Part shown: piece after piece, positions 18,906 to 27,819 of the stretch
Position numbering within the stretch: the first letter of the stretch is position 1
How the letters are laid out: each line of letters starts with the position of its first letter
DNA from: Izhakiella australiensis
Lineage (GTDB): Bacteria; Pseudomonadota; Gammaproteobacteria; Enterobacterales; Enterobacteriaceae
Length of the DNA stretch: 64,000 nucleotides
Assembly (NCBI RefSeq): GCF_002006995.1
Contig: NZ_MRUL01000023.1
Span: forward strand, 1-64,000
Reading direction: 5' to 3'
The notes under the pieces: generated by a model
Told to the model about the DNA's origin: nothing
Seen by the model: the letters and a program-made list of their open reading frames with translations, nothing else
Database searches by the model: none
Program-made: the position numbers and the translations under genes

Positions 18906-20585
18906 CTACTGGGCGCGTACCACGCCTTTGCTCATGGTCTGGTTGATGGTTTTATCATCCTGGCTGGCTGACAAGGTGCCGCTGGCGCTTTGCGAAAGTG
19001 GCTCACCTGCTGCCAGGCTGGCGCTCAAATCGAGGCTCAGGTTGCCATCACCCCGCAGAGGAAGCGCTGGCCAGCCCCAGTTAACCAGTTCATCCAGCGG
19101 TACGCCGCGACCGCTAAGGCGTAGTGACAGCTGGCGCTGCGGCGTCTGGGTCAGAATAGCTTTCGCTTCCAGCAAGCCCTTCTGCGCAAAGGCGCTCATT
19201 TCAGTTACGTTAATCTGACTGTCGTTAGCCGTTAGCGCGATGGAAGGGTGGCGAATATCAACCCGGTTAAAGGTGGCCTCTGCCGCGTTGAAGCTGAGCG
19301 TGCCGCCCCAGATCCCCCACTGACGATCTTTCGCCAGCAGCAGGCTATTGCCATTGCCTTCCAGCGCGGTCATCTGGAATGGGAAGTCCGGATTGATATC
19401 AATAATCAGGTTGTTGTTGGCGCTGAAATGGCTGATTTCAACGCTTTCCAGCCATGAAGGTAGCGGTTTCATCCAGATTTCCCGCCAATCAACCGGCAGG
19501 GTGTATTCCAGTCCGGCAAAAGCTAAATCATTCAGCGTCAGCTTCTTATCACTGCGGCTCCAGCTGCCTGCTGCGCGAATCAGGCCGTTCACCCAGCGCG
19601 AGCTAAACTGCGTCAGGTTAATGCCCTGCGGTGAAAAGGTCATATTGATGATCGGATCGTTAAGTAACAATCCTCCTTTCACAAAGCTACTGGCATTAAG
19701 CGACAGCGAGCCATCATCGCTCTGCCAGTCACCGTTATGTAGCGTCAGGTCTTTAAGCGAAAAATTAAGGTCGCTGGCCGCCCAGTTCGGCCCCTGCAAG
19801 CGGGCGCCGGTGACGTCAAGACGGTCGATATGTAATGAAGGCAGCGCAAAAATCGGCGCGAAAAATGCGCTCAGGCTGCGGGTCGTCTGGAAACGCAGGC
19901 TGCTTAGCTGCAGGCGGGAAACGTTCCAGTTGCCCTCCGCATCGCGCTCGGCGCTGCCGGTGAGGCTGCCGCGAGCAACGTCGGCACCGACATTGCTGAG
20001 TATCAAGCGGTTGTTTGCCAGCTTGCCCTGCACCAGCAGGTTAGTGCCATCAATGCCCGCCAGATTCAGAGAGCCGGCGCTGAACTGAAAGTTGGCATCG
20101 TCGCCGATAAAGTTGCCCGCCCTGGGGTGCCACGGTGAAACCGCGCCTGTTACTTTTTCAGCCTTGAGTGGTAAAACAAACTGTGGGCTGTTTACCGCCA
20201 TCTGCGTCAGCTGAAGCTGTTCGGCGCTGAGTGGCAAAGTGGCGCTTTTTTCGCTGATATTCAGTGAGCCCTGATCGAGACGAATTGCCGCGAAGTGCAA
20301 AGGATTGCTGAACTGAATCAAGCCAAGCCCGAGATCAACCTGTTTCGCTACCAGCGTCGGCGTTTGTCCTTTGCGCCCGAAGGTCACATCGTCGAGCAGC
20401 AGATGGGAAGGCGAGGAAAAGTTATGCTCCATCTTACTCAAACTTAGCTGGTAACTGGTGTTGTTGCTAATGGTACGGCCGATCCAACTTGCGCCCCAGC
20501 GGGTTTGCAGCAGGATATACAGCGCCAGCAGCACCAGCAAAAACAGTATCAGCAGCGTCAGTAACGCTTTTCCAAAGAATTTCAT
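18906..20585 (-). CDS. yicH: AsmA-family inner membrane-anchored protein YicH
   Basis: A 559-residue AsmA-like protein with one N-terminal membrane anchor (about residues 8-28) and a long periplasmic beta-rich part. It is recognised as YicH by LLQTRWGA, SPSHLLLDDVTFGR, FSAGSLNL, FFAPIFALPSLHI and NLIIDINPDFP. AsmA-like proteins are thought to help lipid transfer and outer-membrane homeostasis. The ATG at 20585 (site GGAAGG) gives the family start; a longer frame opens at 20612. In E. coli yicH is beside xanP. Here luxR and luxI lie between them. Confidence 0.92.
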   Translation of the reverse strand: MKFFGKALLTLLILFLLVLLALYILLQTRWGASWIGRTISNNTSYQLSLSKMEHNFSSPSHLLLDDVTFGRKGQTPTLVAKQVDLGLGLIQFSNPLHFAAIRLDQGSLNISEKSATLPLSAEQLQLTQMAVNSPQFVLPLKAEKVTGAVSPWHPRAGNFIGDDANFQFSAGSLNLAGIDGTNLLVQGKLANNRLILSNVGADVARGSLTGSAERDAEGNWNVSRLQLSSLRFQTTRSLSAFFAPIFALPSLHIDRLDVTGARLQGPNWAASDLNFSLKDLTLHNGDWQSDDGSLSLNASSFVKGGLLLNDPIINMTFSPQGINLTQFSSRWVNGLIRAAGSWSRSDKKLTLNDLAFAGLEYTLPVDWREIWMKPLPSWLESVEISHFSANNNLIIDINPDFPFQMTALEGNGNSLLLAKDRQWGIWGGTLSFNAAEATFNRVDIRHPSIALTANDSQINVTEMSAFAQKGLLEAKAILTQTPQRQLSLRLSGRGVPLDELVNWGWPALPLRGDGNLSLDLSASLAAGEPLSQSASGTLSASQDDKTINQTMSKGVVRAQ

Positions 20586-20696
20586 GTGTCCTTCCCTTCG
20601 AAACTCAGACAAGGCTCTGTTATGCCTGATTTTTTATTGATGCTCAATGGCAGTAAGCTGAAATCAGGCGTAGAGAAAGCACCCAGGCTTCAGCAT

Positions 20697-20725
20697 ACCT
20701 GAACGTCAGGGTGACACAACCCTGA
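20697..20725. promoter_or_regulatory. Overlapping palindromes between yicH and luxR
   Basis: ACCTGAACGTCAGGGT (20697-20712) shares its right half with a 20-base dyad TCAGGGT-N6-ACCCTGA (20706-20725). The 288-base divergent region between yicH and luxR must hold promoters for both genes. The dyad is 20 bases like a lux box, but its half-sites read CAGGG outward rather than CCTG, so it is not assigned to LuxR. Confidence 0.4.
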
Positions 20726-20873
20726 TTGTGGCAGCATGGTGGCGGTGCGACGGGTGATAATGACAGCGTCTGCTAACGGATAATATTTGACACGATGCGT
20801 GATTAAACTCATGCTTGAAATAAGCCTAATATGGGATGTTTATAGCGTAGAGATTATTCAGGGAGATAAAGAG

Positions 20874-21590
20874 GTGGCCGACAATTTTTTTAAGAATGAA
20901 GAGATTAATAAAAATATTAAAAATTTCCTTGAAAAAGAATTATTAGAAACTCAATATCTTAGGTTTGGATATTTTATAATAAATAAAAAGAATTTAAATG
21001 ATATTTCCATCATAAATAATCATCCTGAATGGTTTAAACTGTATACAAAGTTTAACCATCAAATGGTTGATCCCGTTGTAATAAAGTCATTAACTAGAGT
21101 TGAAGATTTTTCTTGGGATGAGGAAATTGTTATTTTATCAAAGCTTGCCTTGCCAAGAGTTATGCTACATGCAAAAAAGTATGATATTAACAGTGGTCAT
21201 ACATTTATTTTGCATGACCATAAAAATAATCTTGTTTTGCTATCTGTTTTTGATGCCTCAGGATACCAAAAAGAAATAACAGCTGATAAAGATAGAGAGA
21301 AGATGAGTTTGCTTTTGATAAGAGCGCATCAAAAAATGCTTAATCTTTACAATACATTTGAGGGCGATGTTAAAACTAGTATTTCAATAACAAGTAAAGA
21401 AAATAGAGTTCTGTATTGGGCAAGCAAAGGGAAAACTTACAAGGAGATCGCTTTAATAGTTGGAGTTCAAGAAAGAACAGTCAAGTTTCACATGGGTAAT
21501 ATTGTAAGGAAACTTGAAGCTGTAAATGCTAAGCATGCTATTAGATTGGCTTCAGAGCTTAAGTTGGTCAGGGTTCCAGATTGCTTATGA
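20874..21590 (+). CDS. LuxR-family quorum-sensing regulator (EsaR/ExpR/YenR group)
   Basis: A 238-residue acyl-homoserine-lactone receptor and transcription factor. The ligand domain keeps the invariant residues Trp53, Tyr57, Asp66, Pro67, Trp81 and Gly108. The C-terminal LuxR helix-turn-helix spans about 170-235 (KTYKEIALIVGVQERTVKFH). Similarity to Pantoea EsaR is clear in QMVDPV, FSWDE and TFILHDHKNN-like stretches. The frame is open from 20787, but the GTG at 20874 has an AGGGAG site eight bases away and matches the start of EsaR-type proteins. The gene is AT-rich, unlike its neighbours, and convergent with luxI. Regulators of this group often bind DNA without the signal. Confidence 0.9.
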   Translation: MADNFFKNEEINKNIKNFLEKELLETQYLRFGYFIINKKNLNDISIINNHPEWFKLYTKFNHQMVDPVVIKSLTRVEDFSWDEEIVILSKLALPRVMLHAKKYDINSGHTFILHDHKNNLVLLSVFDASGYQKEITADKDREKMSLLLIRAHQKMLNLYNTFEGDVKTSISITSKENRVLYWASKGKTYKEIALIVGVQERTVKFHMGNIVRKLEAVNAKHAIRLASELKLVRVPDCL

Positions 21591-21680
21591 TTTTTACTGA
21601 CGCGCTAAGGTGTGAAAATCCAGGAGACCATAGCACTTAATTAGTAATTTTAATTTTTCATGTGAAATGCATGTGAGATC

Positions 21681-22310
21681 TTATCTATTGCTGACTTTAT
21701 ATTCAAGTTTATAATTAATTGCTGTTGTTTCCTTTTTTAACTCATGCTCCAAACTAGATAAGTTACACGCTAGCGTTGGCATTATTATCAGATAGATATA
21801 CTCATTTTTTTCAGATTTCCCTCTTTTTTGGATTTTTATATCCCAGCCGGATGTTATAAGGCAATTTAAGAGTTGCTCAGAGGCAACAGCATAAATACCT
21901 TCATACCCTAACTTACTGGAAAATTTTAAAATCTCAATGAATAGTATCAGGTTAATAATGGTTTTTTTTAATCCAAAATTTTTTATTTTTTCTTTATCAG
22001 TAAATAATCGGGTTAATTCAATGTAGTTTCCTTCTTTAATAACTATGCTATCAAAATACTTATAAAACACATCAGTGCACATGTTACGTTTTTTCATATC
22101 TATGAATCTACAGCCGCAAACTACTTCATTTTTGAATTCTCCAATCAAATAAAATGCATTATTATTATCAAAATCATCAAATTCCATGCCTTTTTTACAT
22201 TTTACCAGCCAATTTAGTTCATCTTTGAAAATTTTTTTCCTTATTCTAAAAAACTTCTTTAGCTCATCGTCGTTGAATTTTATATAATTACCTATGATAA
22301 TATCTAGCAT
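21681..22310 (-). CDS. Acyl-homoserine-lactone synthase (LuxI family)
   Basis: A 209-residue enzyme that joins S-adenosylmethionine and an acyl-ACP to make the diffusible AHL signal. The family's conserved residues occupy their usual positions: Arg24, Phe28, Trp34, Asp45, Asp48, Arg68, Phe82, Glu98 and Arg101. The N-terminal segment resembles ExpI/CarI/EsaI (FKDELNW, CKKGMEFDDFDNNN). Residue 31 is Glu where the family usually has Arg (DRLxW). The chain length of the product cannot be read from sequence. Convergent with luxR across 90 bases. Base composition is strongly AT-rich. Confidence 0.93.
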   Translation of the reverse strand: MLDIIIGNYIKFNDDELKKFFRIRKKIFKDELNWLVKCKKGMEFDDFDNNNAFYLIGEFKNEVVCGCRFIDMKKRNMCTDVFYKYFDSIVIKEGNYIELTRLFTDKEKIKNFGLKKTIINLILFIEILKFSSKLGYEGIYAVASEQLLNCLITSGWDIKIQKRGKSEKNEYIYLIIMPTLACNLSSLEHELKKETTAINYKLEYKVSNR

Positions 22311-22754
22311 AAATTATTACTTGCTTTTAAGTTGGTGAAGTTAAAATATATATTTTGCATTTTTACTTTTGTAATGGTAAGGCATTTAAAGATTTGCAGC
22401 ATATATTACCTCATTATCTTACTAAATGCATCCAGTAAATATATTATAGGAATTAAATGTTTGCTATTATTTCATGATGTATCTCCATGTAATTTATATT
22501 AATGGATTTAAAATTTCAACATCTGCGATGTGGTTTTTATCCTGCAATTGGATGTAATTAATATTTCGCGAGTGAAGGGTGAATTTTATATGGTTAGTTA
22601 ATTGATGTTTTAATGTGATATTTTTGTATTATTATGTTATTTAATCTTTATGACTGATTTCCACTAAAGAGCATAATAGGGTTTATTAAACTATTTTTAC
22701 GGTACGATTTGTAGTGAGCAATTTTTAGAGAGGGTTTAGCTAAAGGGAATTCAA
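22311..22754. other. AT-rich intergenic region upstream of luxI
   Basis: About 440 bases without a gene between the luxI start and xanP. It is very AT-rich and probably holds the luxI promoter. I found no lux-box palindrome, RNA gene or mobile-element end in it. Confidence 0.6.
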
Positions 22755-22772
22755 GCCAGGCTTGGGCCTGGC
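22755..22772 (-). terminator. Possible xanP terminator
   Basis: GCCAGGC / GCCTGGC hairpin with a four-base loop, 15 bases beyond the xanP stop on the minus strand. The following T content is weak. Confidence 0.5.
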
Positions 22773-22787
22773 CAGCAAGAAGGCGGC

Positions 22788-24173
22788 TTACTTCTCCTGC
22801 GGAAACAGTAAATTCAGCACGATGGCGGTAATGCCTCCGGCAGCGATGCCCGATGACAGCAGCGTTTTCAGCCAGTCGGGGGCAAATTGCAGGATCAGCG
22901 GCTGTTGTGATACGCCCATGCCCACCGCCATGGAAAGCGCGATGATCATAATGGCCCGGCGGTTGAGCGGCTCGCGTGAAACAATGCGTACGCCGGAAGC
23001 AGCAATGGTGCCAAACATCACAATGGTGGCGCCGCCCAGTACCGGCTCCGGAATATGCTGCACAAAACCCGCTACCGCCGGAAACAGTCCGAGAACAATC
23101 AGCATCAGGGCTACGACAAATCCGACGTAGCGGCTGGCTACGCCTGTAAGTTGAATAACGCCATTATTCTGACCGAAGCAGGAGTTAGGGAAGGTGTTGA
23201 ACAGCGCCGAGACAAACGAATTAAGGCCGTTTGCCAGCACGCCGCCTTTCAGGCGCTTCATATAAAGCGGCCCGCTGACCGGCTGCTCAGAAACATCGCT
23301 GGTGGCGGTAATGTCACCGATGGTTTCCAGCGAGGTCACCATAAACACCAGCATTAATGGGATTAGCAGATTCCAGTCAATGCTCAGGCCATAATAAAAA
23401 GGGCGCGGTATAGCAATCAGCGTGTGGTCGACTGGTGCGCTCTGCGGCAACATATCCATTGCCCAGGCAAGCAGATAGCCTACCGCCATCGCAATCACCA
23501 GCGAAGCAACGCGCAGGTAGGGATTGCGCTGGCGGTTAAGCAAAATGATAACCACCAGCACCGCGCCGGCCAGCAGCAGGTTTTTAGGGGCGCCAAAGCT
23601 GTGATCGCCCATTGCGGCAAAGCCTCCGCCAATCGATGTCAGACCCACCTGAATCAGCGACAGGCCGATAATCATTACTACGATGCCGGATACCAGTGGC
23701 GTAATGATACGGCGCGCCAGATGCAGCACGCGCGACAGCAGCATTTCGGTACAGGAGGCCAGCATCAGAGTGCCAAATAGCGCCGCCATCATAGCGGGGA
23801 CGTCTGCGCCGCCGTTTTTCAATGCCGTACCGCCCATAATCAACGGCGTGACAAAGTTGAAGCTGGTACCCTGGATTGATAGCAGCCCGGAGCCAACCGG
23901 ACCCCAGGTCTTGATCTGCAAAATGGACGCGACCCCGGAAGCAAATAGCGACATGCTGATAATATGGCGGGTATCCGCCGCCGGCAGGCCCAGCGCCTGG
24001 CAAATCAGCAGGGCGGGCGTAATCACGGCCACAAACATTGCCAGTAAATGCTGCAGCGCGGCAAACAGGGTTTGCGGCAGCGGTGGACGATCCTCAAGGC
24101 GATAAATCAGTTCGCTGCGCGACGGCGTTGACGCTTCCTGCGGCAGGCTATCCTCGGTGGTATTGGCGGACAT
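22788..24173 (-). CDS. xanP: Xanthine:proton symporter XanP
   Basis: A 461-residue purine permease of the NAT/NCS2 family with about 14 membrane segments. The NAT signature [14 protein letters not shown] lies in the C-terminal half. The segment [20 protein letters not shown] is near-identical to E. coli XanP (463 residues), which takes up xanthine. The ATG at 24173 has a GGGAAG site; an upstream ATG at 24188 does not. In E. coli xanP is between gltS and yicH. Here gltS is replaced by an oxidoreductase/MarR pair. Confidence 0.94.
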   Translation of the reverse strand: MSANTTEDSLPQEASTPSRSELIYRLEDRPPLPQTLFAALQHLLAMFVAVITPALLICQALGLPAADTRHIISMSLFASGVASILQIKTWGPVGSGLLSIQGTSFNFVTPLIMGGTALKNGGADVPAMMAALFGTLMLASCTEMLLSRVLHLARRIITPLVSGIVVMIIGLSLIQVGLTSIGGGFAAMGDHSFGAPKNLLLAGAVLVVIILLNRQRNPYLRVASLVIAMAVGYLLAWAMDMLPQSAPVDHTLIAIPRPFYYGLSIDWNLLIPLMLVFMVTSLETIGDITATSDVSEQPVSGPLYMKRLKGGVLANGLNSFVSALFNTFPNSCFGQNNGVIQLTGVASRYVGFVVALMLIVLGLFPAVAGFVQHIPEPVLGGATIVMFGTIAASGVRIVSREPLNRRAIMIIALSMAVGMGVSQQPLILQFAPDWLKTLLSSGIAAGGITAIVLNLLFPQEK

Positions 24174-24262
24174 AAAGAGACTTCCCATAACAACAAAGTG
24201 GCGATTTTAAACCTATGTCGGTTAAAAGCAATCGTTTGCTATGGGTCGTCCGGGCTTTTTAT

Positions 24263-25198
24263 TCAGAGCGTAAATACCGTACGGCAGCGGCTGTCATCGC
24301 TTAGCCAGGCGCTGGTAACTTCCTGTAGCGGACGCGGCTGACAGGGGACGCTGAAACCGGCCTGCGGCATGGCGTTTAGCAGTTCGCCGACGCTGGCCGT
24401 CAGCTGCTCAACGGACAGGCTACCAATGCCGCTGCCCATCAACTTCAGCGCCGAGGAGCGCAGCAGATGGCTGTGTAGCGGGATCTGCTGACCGCTCAGC
24501 GAGCCGATTTGCACAAAGCGCACCGGTTTACTGCCGCCGGCGACAGCGGCGTTGAGAATGCCAAGCGCGCTATCGCCCCAGAGATAATCCAGTACGACGT
24601 CGACGCCCTGCTTAAACAGTGGCGGCAGCGCCGTAGCCAGATCGTTAAGCTCAATGGCAATATCAGCGCCTTGAGTCAGCAGCGTCGCCAGCGCCTGCTG
24701 ATTACGTCCGGTGACGATAATTTTTCCGGCGCCGAGATGGCGGGCGATAGCAACCGCCAGCGTGCCGGAGGTACCGGTCGCGCCATTAATTAACACGGTC
24801 TCACCGGCGTTCAGCTGCGCGCGGCGGGTCAGCGCTGCCCAGGAGGACATACCCGGATTAGCGCTGGCCGCTGCGTTGACGGCATCCAGCGTATCGGGAA
24901 TCGTTACGCAGTGTTCGGTAGAAACCAGAGTTAGCTCTGCCATTCCGCCCCACGGGGCATCCGGCAGGACGAAGTATACGCGCTCACCGTTGCTTAAGCG
25001 TCCAATGCCATCAATGCCGGCAACATAGGGAAAAGTGGATGAGGCGCTGTAATGTTTTCCCGCAACCCGGCCTTTTACTACCTGGCTGATGGCAGAAGCT
25101 TCAACCTGAATAATCTGTTGCCCGGGCTTTGCCTGCGGTACCTGGAAGTCACCGTAAACCGGTGGCTGGCCAGCGGTGGTTACAATAGCTGCTTTCAT
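24263..25198 (-). CDS. Zinc-independent medium-chain oxidoreductase (quinone oxidoreductase-like)
   Basis: A 311-residue MDR-superfamily enzyme. The N-terminal GroES-like part (about 1-115) lacks the usual zinc-site cysteines. The Rossmann part has the NADPH loop GATGTSG at about residues 140-146. Such enzymes reduce quinones, enones or related electrophiles with NADPH, but the substrate cannot be told. It is divergent from a MarR regulator with a palindrome between them, which suggests induction by a small toxic compound. It replaces gltS of the E. coli order. Confidence 0.85.
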   Translation of the reverse strand: MKAAIVTTAGQPPVYGDFQVPQAKPGQQIIQVEASAISQVVKGRVAGKHYSASSTFPYVAGIDGIGRLSNGERVYFVLPDAPWGGMAELTLVSTEHCVTIPDTLDAVNAAASANPGMSSWAALTRRAQLNAGETVLINGATGTSGTLAVAIARHLGAGKIIVTGRNQQALATLLTQGADIAIELNDLATALPPLFKQGVDVVLDYLWGDSALGILNAAVAGGSKPVRFVQIGSLSGQQIPLHSHLLRSSALKLMGSGIGSLSVEQLTASVGELLNAMPQAGFSVPCQPRPLQEVTSAWLSDDSRCRTVFTL

Positions 25199-25225
25199 AA
25201 AAGAGACCTTCTCAATTTGTTATTT

Positions 25226-25244
25226 GTGTGTACAATGCACACAT
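25226..25244. promoter_or_regulatory. Candidate MarR operator
   Basis: The palindrome TGTGTG-TACAATG-CACACA lies midway between the divergent oxidoreductase and MarR genes. A MarR dimer bound here could repress both promoters. This is inferred from position and symmetry only. Confidence 0.65.
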
Positions 25245-25276
25245 TATTCTTGTGTTTATCGGCAGTCAATATAAAT

Positions 25277-25741
25277 ATGCAAAATACACCTAATTCCGGC
25301 GAATTCGATGCGCTGCATAACGCCTTACTGAACATTGTCGGCGCGTTTAATCGTCCGCAGCGCGATGAAGTATTGATAAAACAGGCAGGTATCCCGCTGG
25401 ACAGGGCACTCTTTCCGCTGTTAGTGAGTATCGATCGCTTTGGTCCGGTGGGCGTGGTTGAGCTGGCCGATCGGGTTGGCCGTGACTACACCACCGTCAG
25501 TCGGCAGGTCGCTAAGCTGGTGGAATTAGGGCTGGCAGTACGGCAGAAGGGGCAAAAGGATAAGCGCGTCCATGAGGCGGTTATCAGCCCGCAGGGTAAA
25601 AAGATGACCGATCGCGTTGATGCCGCGCGCAATCGGCTCTATCAGCAAGTTTTTAGTGACTGGCAAGCTGCGGATCGAGCTGAACTCACCCGGCTGGTGG
25701 AAAGGTTCGCCCAGGCCTTCAGCGGACGGGAAGAGGATTAG
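25277..25741 (+). CDS. MarR-family transcriptional regulator
   Basis: A 154-residue winged-helix regulator. The recognition region is ADRVGRDYTTVSRQVAKLVELGLA (about residues 64-87), followed by the wing KGQKDKRVHEAVISPQGKK. The frame is open from 25052, but the earlier part runs back into the divergent gene, so the ATG at 25277 is preferred even though its ribosome site is weak. Its 3' end overlaps the recG stop by four bases in convergent orientation. It probably senses an aromatic or oxidising ligand and controls the neighbouring oxidoreductase. Confidence 0.88.
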   Translation: MQNTPNSGEFDALHNALLNIVGAFNRPQRDEVLIKQAGIPLDRALFPLLVSIDRFGPVGVVELADRVGRDYTTVSRQVAKLVELGLAVRQKGQKDKRVHEAVISPQGKKMTDRVDAARNRLYQQVFSDWQAADRAELTRLVERFAQAFSGREED

Positions 25742-27819
25742 GCATTGGTATAACGCACGGTTTCCGGCAGCCAGCGTTCGATCAGCGCCTGGGCCTGTTG
25801 CGGGTAGCGTTGGTGGATATGGCGGGCGATACGCTGAACTTCGGGGATGATCGCCTGGTCGCGCAGCAGGTCGGCTACCCGAAACTCTGCGTTGCCGGTC
25901 TGACGGGTGCCAAGAAGCTCACCGGGACCGCGAATTTCCAGATCGCGCTGGGCGATAACGAAGCCGTCATTGCTGTCACGCAGTACCTGCAGGCGTTTTT
26001 GCGCGGTTTTGCTGAGCGGTGCTTTATAAAGCAGTACGCAGTGTGAAGCAACCGCGCCACGGCCGACGCGCCCGCGCAGCTGGTGCAGCTGCGCCAGTCC
26101 GAGGCGCTCCGGGTTTTCAATGATCATCAGGCTGGCGTTAGGCACATCGACGCCCACTTCGATAACCGTGGTTGCGACCAGCAGCTGCAATTCTCCCTGC
26201 TTGAATGCCTGCATTATCGCCTGCTTTTCCTGGGGTTTCATGCGGCCGTGTACCAGTCCGATGGCGAGCTCCGGTAGCGCCAGCTGCAGTTCCTGCCAGG
26301 TGGCCTCCGCCGCCTGGGCCTCCAGTAGATCTGACTCTTCAATCAGCGTACAGACCCAGTAAGCCTGGCGGCCCTCCTGCTGGCAGGCTTTTTGTACGCG
26401 GTCGATGATATCCCCGCGTCGGGTATCCGGGATTGCAACGGTGGTGACCGGTGTTCTGCCAGGCGGCAGCTCATCAATCACTGAGGTATCGAGATCGGCG
26501 TAGGCGGTCATTGCCAGGGTGCGAGGTATCGGCGTTGCGGTCATGATCAGCTGATGCGGATGAAAGCCTTGCTCTTCGCCCTTTTCCCAGAGCGCCAGTC
26601 GCTGATGCACGCCAAACCGGTGCTGCTCATCGATAATCACCAGCGCCAGGCCGCTAAACTGCACCTGCTCCTGGAAAAGGGCGTGGGTTCCTACCACCAT
26701 CGCCACCTGGCCGCTGGCAATCGCTTCCTGCTGGGCGGTGCGCGCTTTCCCTTTCTGTTTGCCGGCCAGCCAGCCCACCTCAATCCCCAGCGGAGCAAAC
26801 CACTGGCGAAAATTGTTAGCGTGCTGCTCTGCCAGCAGCTCCGTCGGCGCCATCAGTGCAACCTGTTTACCGTGAGCAATCACCGCCAGCGCTGCCAGCG
26901 CTGCTACCAGGGTTTTCCCTGAGCCGACATCGCCCTGTACCAGGCGCATCATCGGATAGTCATGGGCAAGGTCAATATCAATTTCATCCACCACGCGATC
27001 CTGCGCCGCGGTGGGTTTAAACGGTAACGCCGCCAGTAGCTGCTCGCGCAGTGCAGGCAGCAGGGTCAACGCTAAAGCGCGGTGACGCTGAGCGCCGGCG
27101 CGTACCGCCAGCATACTGAGGTTGTGCGCCAACAGCTCTTCCATTATCAGGCGGCGCTGCGCGGGGTGGTTGCCACTATCAAGATCGGCCAGCGCCATAT
27201 CCGGCGGCGGCCGATGCAGCATGCGCAGTGCGTCGGACAGGCTTATCATGCCGTGGCTCAGCTCGGGCGGCAGCAGTTCAGCAACAGGGCAGGTGTCCAA
27301 CAGCTTCAGCGCCTGATCGGTAAGATTACGCAGCGTTGCCTGACGTACGCCTTCGGTGGTGGAATAAACCGGCGTCAGGGTTTCCTGTAGTACGGTAGCG
27401 CTGTGCTCACCCTGCACCTTGTATTCCGGATGAATAATTTCTGCGCCGCGCTGACCGCGGCGTATTTCACCGTAAGCGGTGACCCGACTGCCGGTCGCCA
27501 GGCTGTTTTTCATACCGGCATTAAAATTGAAAAAGCGCAGCGTCAGCACGCCGCTGCCGTCGCTAATCTGGCAGGTCAGCATCCGACGGCGTCCGAAGGT
27601 GACATCGGTGCGCAGCACCTCGCCTTCTACCGTGGCATATACGCCGGGCAGCAGGTCATTAATGGCATACAGATGGGTGCGATCTTCATAGCGCAGCGGC
27701 AGATGCAGCAACAGATCCTGCACGTTATGCAGGCCGAGTTTGGTCAGCTTTCCGGCCTGGCTGGCACCGACCCCGGAAAGCGTGCTTAGCGGTATGGCAT
27801 CCAGCAGGCGGCCTTTCAT
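25738..27819 (-). CDS. recG: ATP-dependent DNA helicase RecG
   Basis: A 693-residue branch-migrating helicase that processes stalled forks and Holliday-like junctions. The N-terminal wedge domain spans about 1-150 (SGVGASQAGKL, LRYEDRTHL). The motor has Walker A GDVGSGKT, the DEQH box IIDEQHRFGVHQR and motif VI HQLRGRVGRG. An upstream ATG at 27852 lies inside trmH. The ATG at 27819 gives exactly the E. coli length and overlaps the trmH stop (ATGA). Last gene of the gmk-rpoZ-spoT-trmH-recG operon. Confidence 0.97.
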   Translation of the reverse strand: MKGRLLDAIPLSTLSGVGASQAGKLTKLGLHNVQDLLLHLPLRYEDRTHLYAINDLLPGVYATVEGEVLRTDVTFGRRRMLTCQISDGSGVLTLRFFNFNAGMKNSLATGSRVTAYGEIRRGQRGAEIIHPEYKVQGEHSATVLQETLTPVYSTTEGVRQATLRNLTDQALKLLDTCPVAELLPPELSHGMISLSDALRMLHRPPPDMALADLDSGNHPAQRRLIMEELLAHNLSMLAVRAGAQRHRALALTLLPALREQLLAALPFKPTAAQDRVVDEIDIDLAHDYPMMRLVQGDVGSGKTLVAALAALAVIAHGKQVALMAPTELLAEQHANNFRQWFAPLGIEVGWLAGKQKGKARTAQQEAIASGQVAMVVGTHALFQEQVQFSGLALVIIDEQHRFGVHQRLALWEKGEEQGFHPHQLIMTATPIPRTLAMTAYADLDTSVIDELPPGRTPVTTVAIPDTRRGDIIDRVQKACQQEGRQAYWVCTLIEESDLLEAQAAEATWQELQLALPELAIGLVHGRMKPQEKQAIMQAFKQGELQLLVATTVIEVGVDVPNASLMIIENPERLGLAQLHQLRGRVGRGAVASHCVLLYKAPLSKTAQKRLQVLRDSNDGFVIAQRDLEIRGPGELLGTRQTGNAEFRVADLLRDQAIIPEVQRIARHIHQRYPQQAQALIERWLPETVRYTNA

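Noticed and set aside
20586-20873. A lux box for autoregulation upstream of luxR
   Set aside because: No ACCTG-N10-CAGGT-like 20-base element was found. The dyads present have the opposite half-site polarity or too short a spacer.
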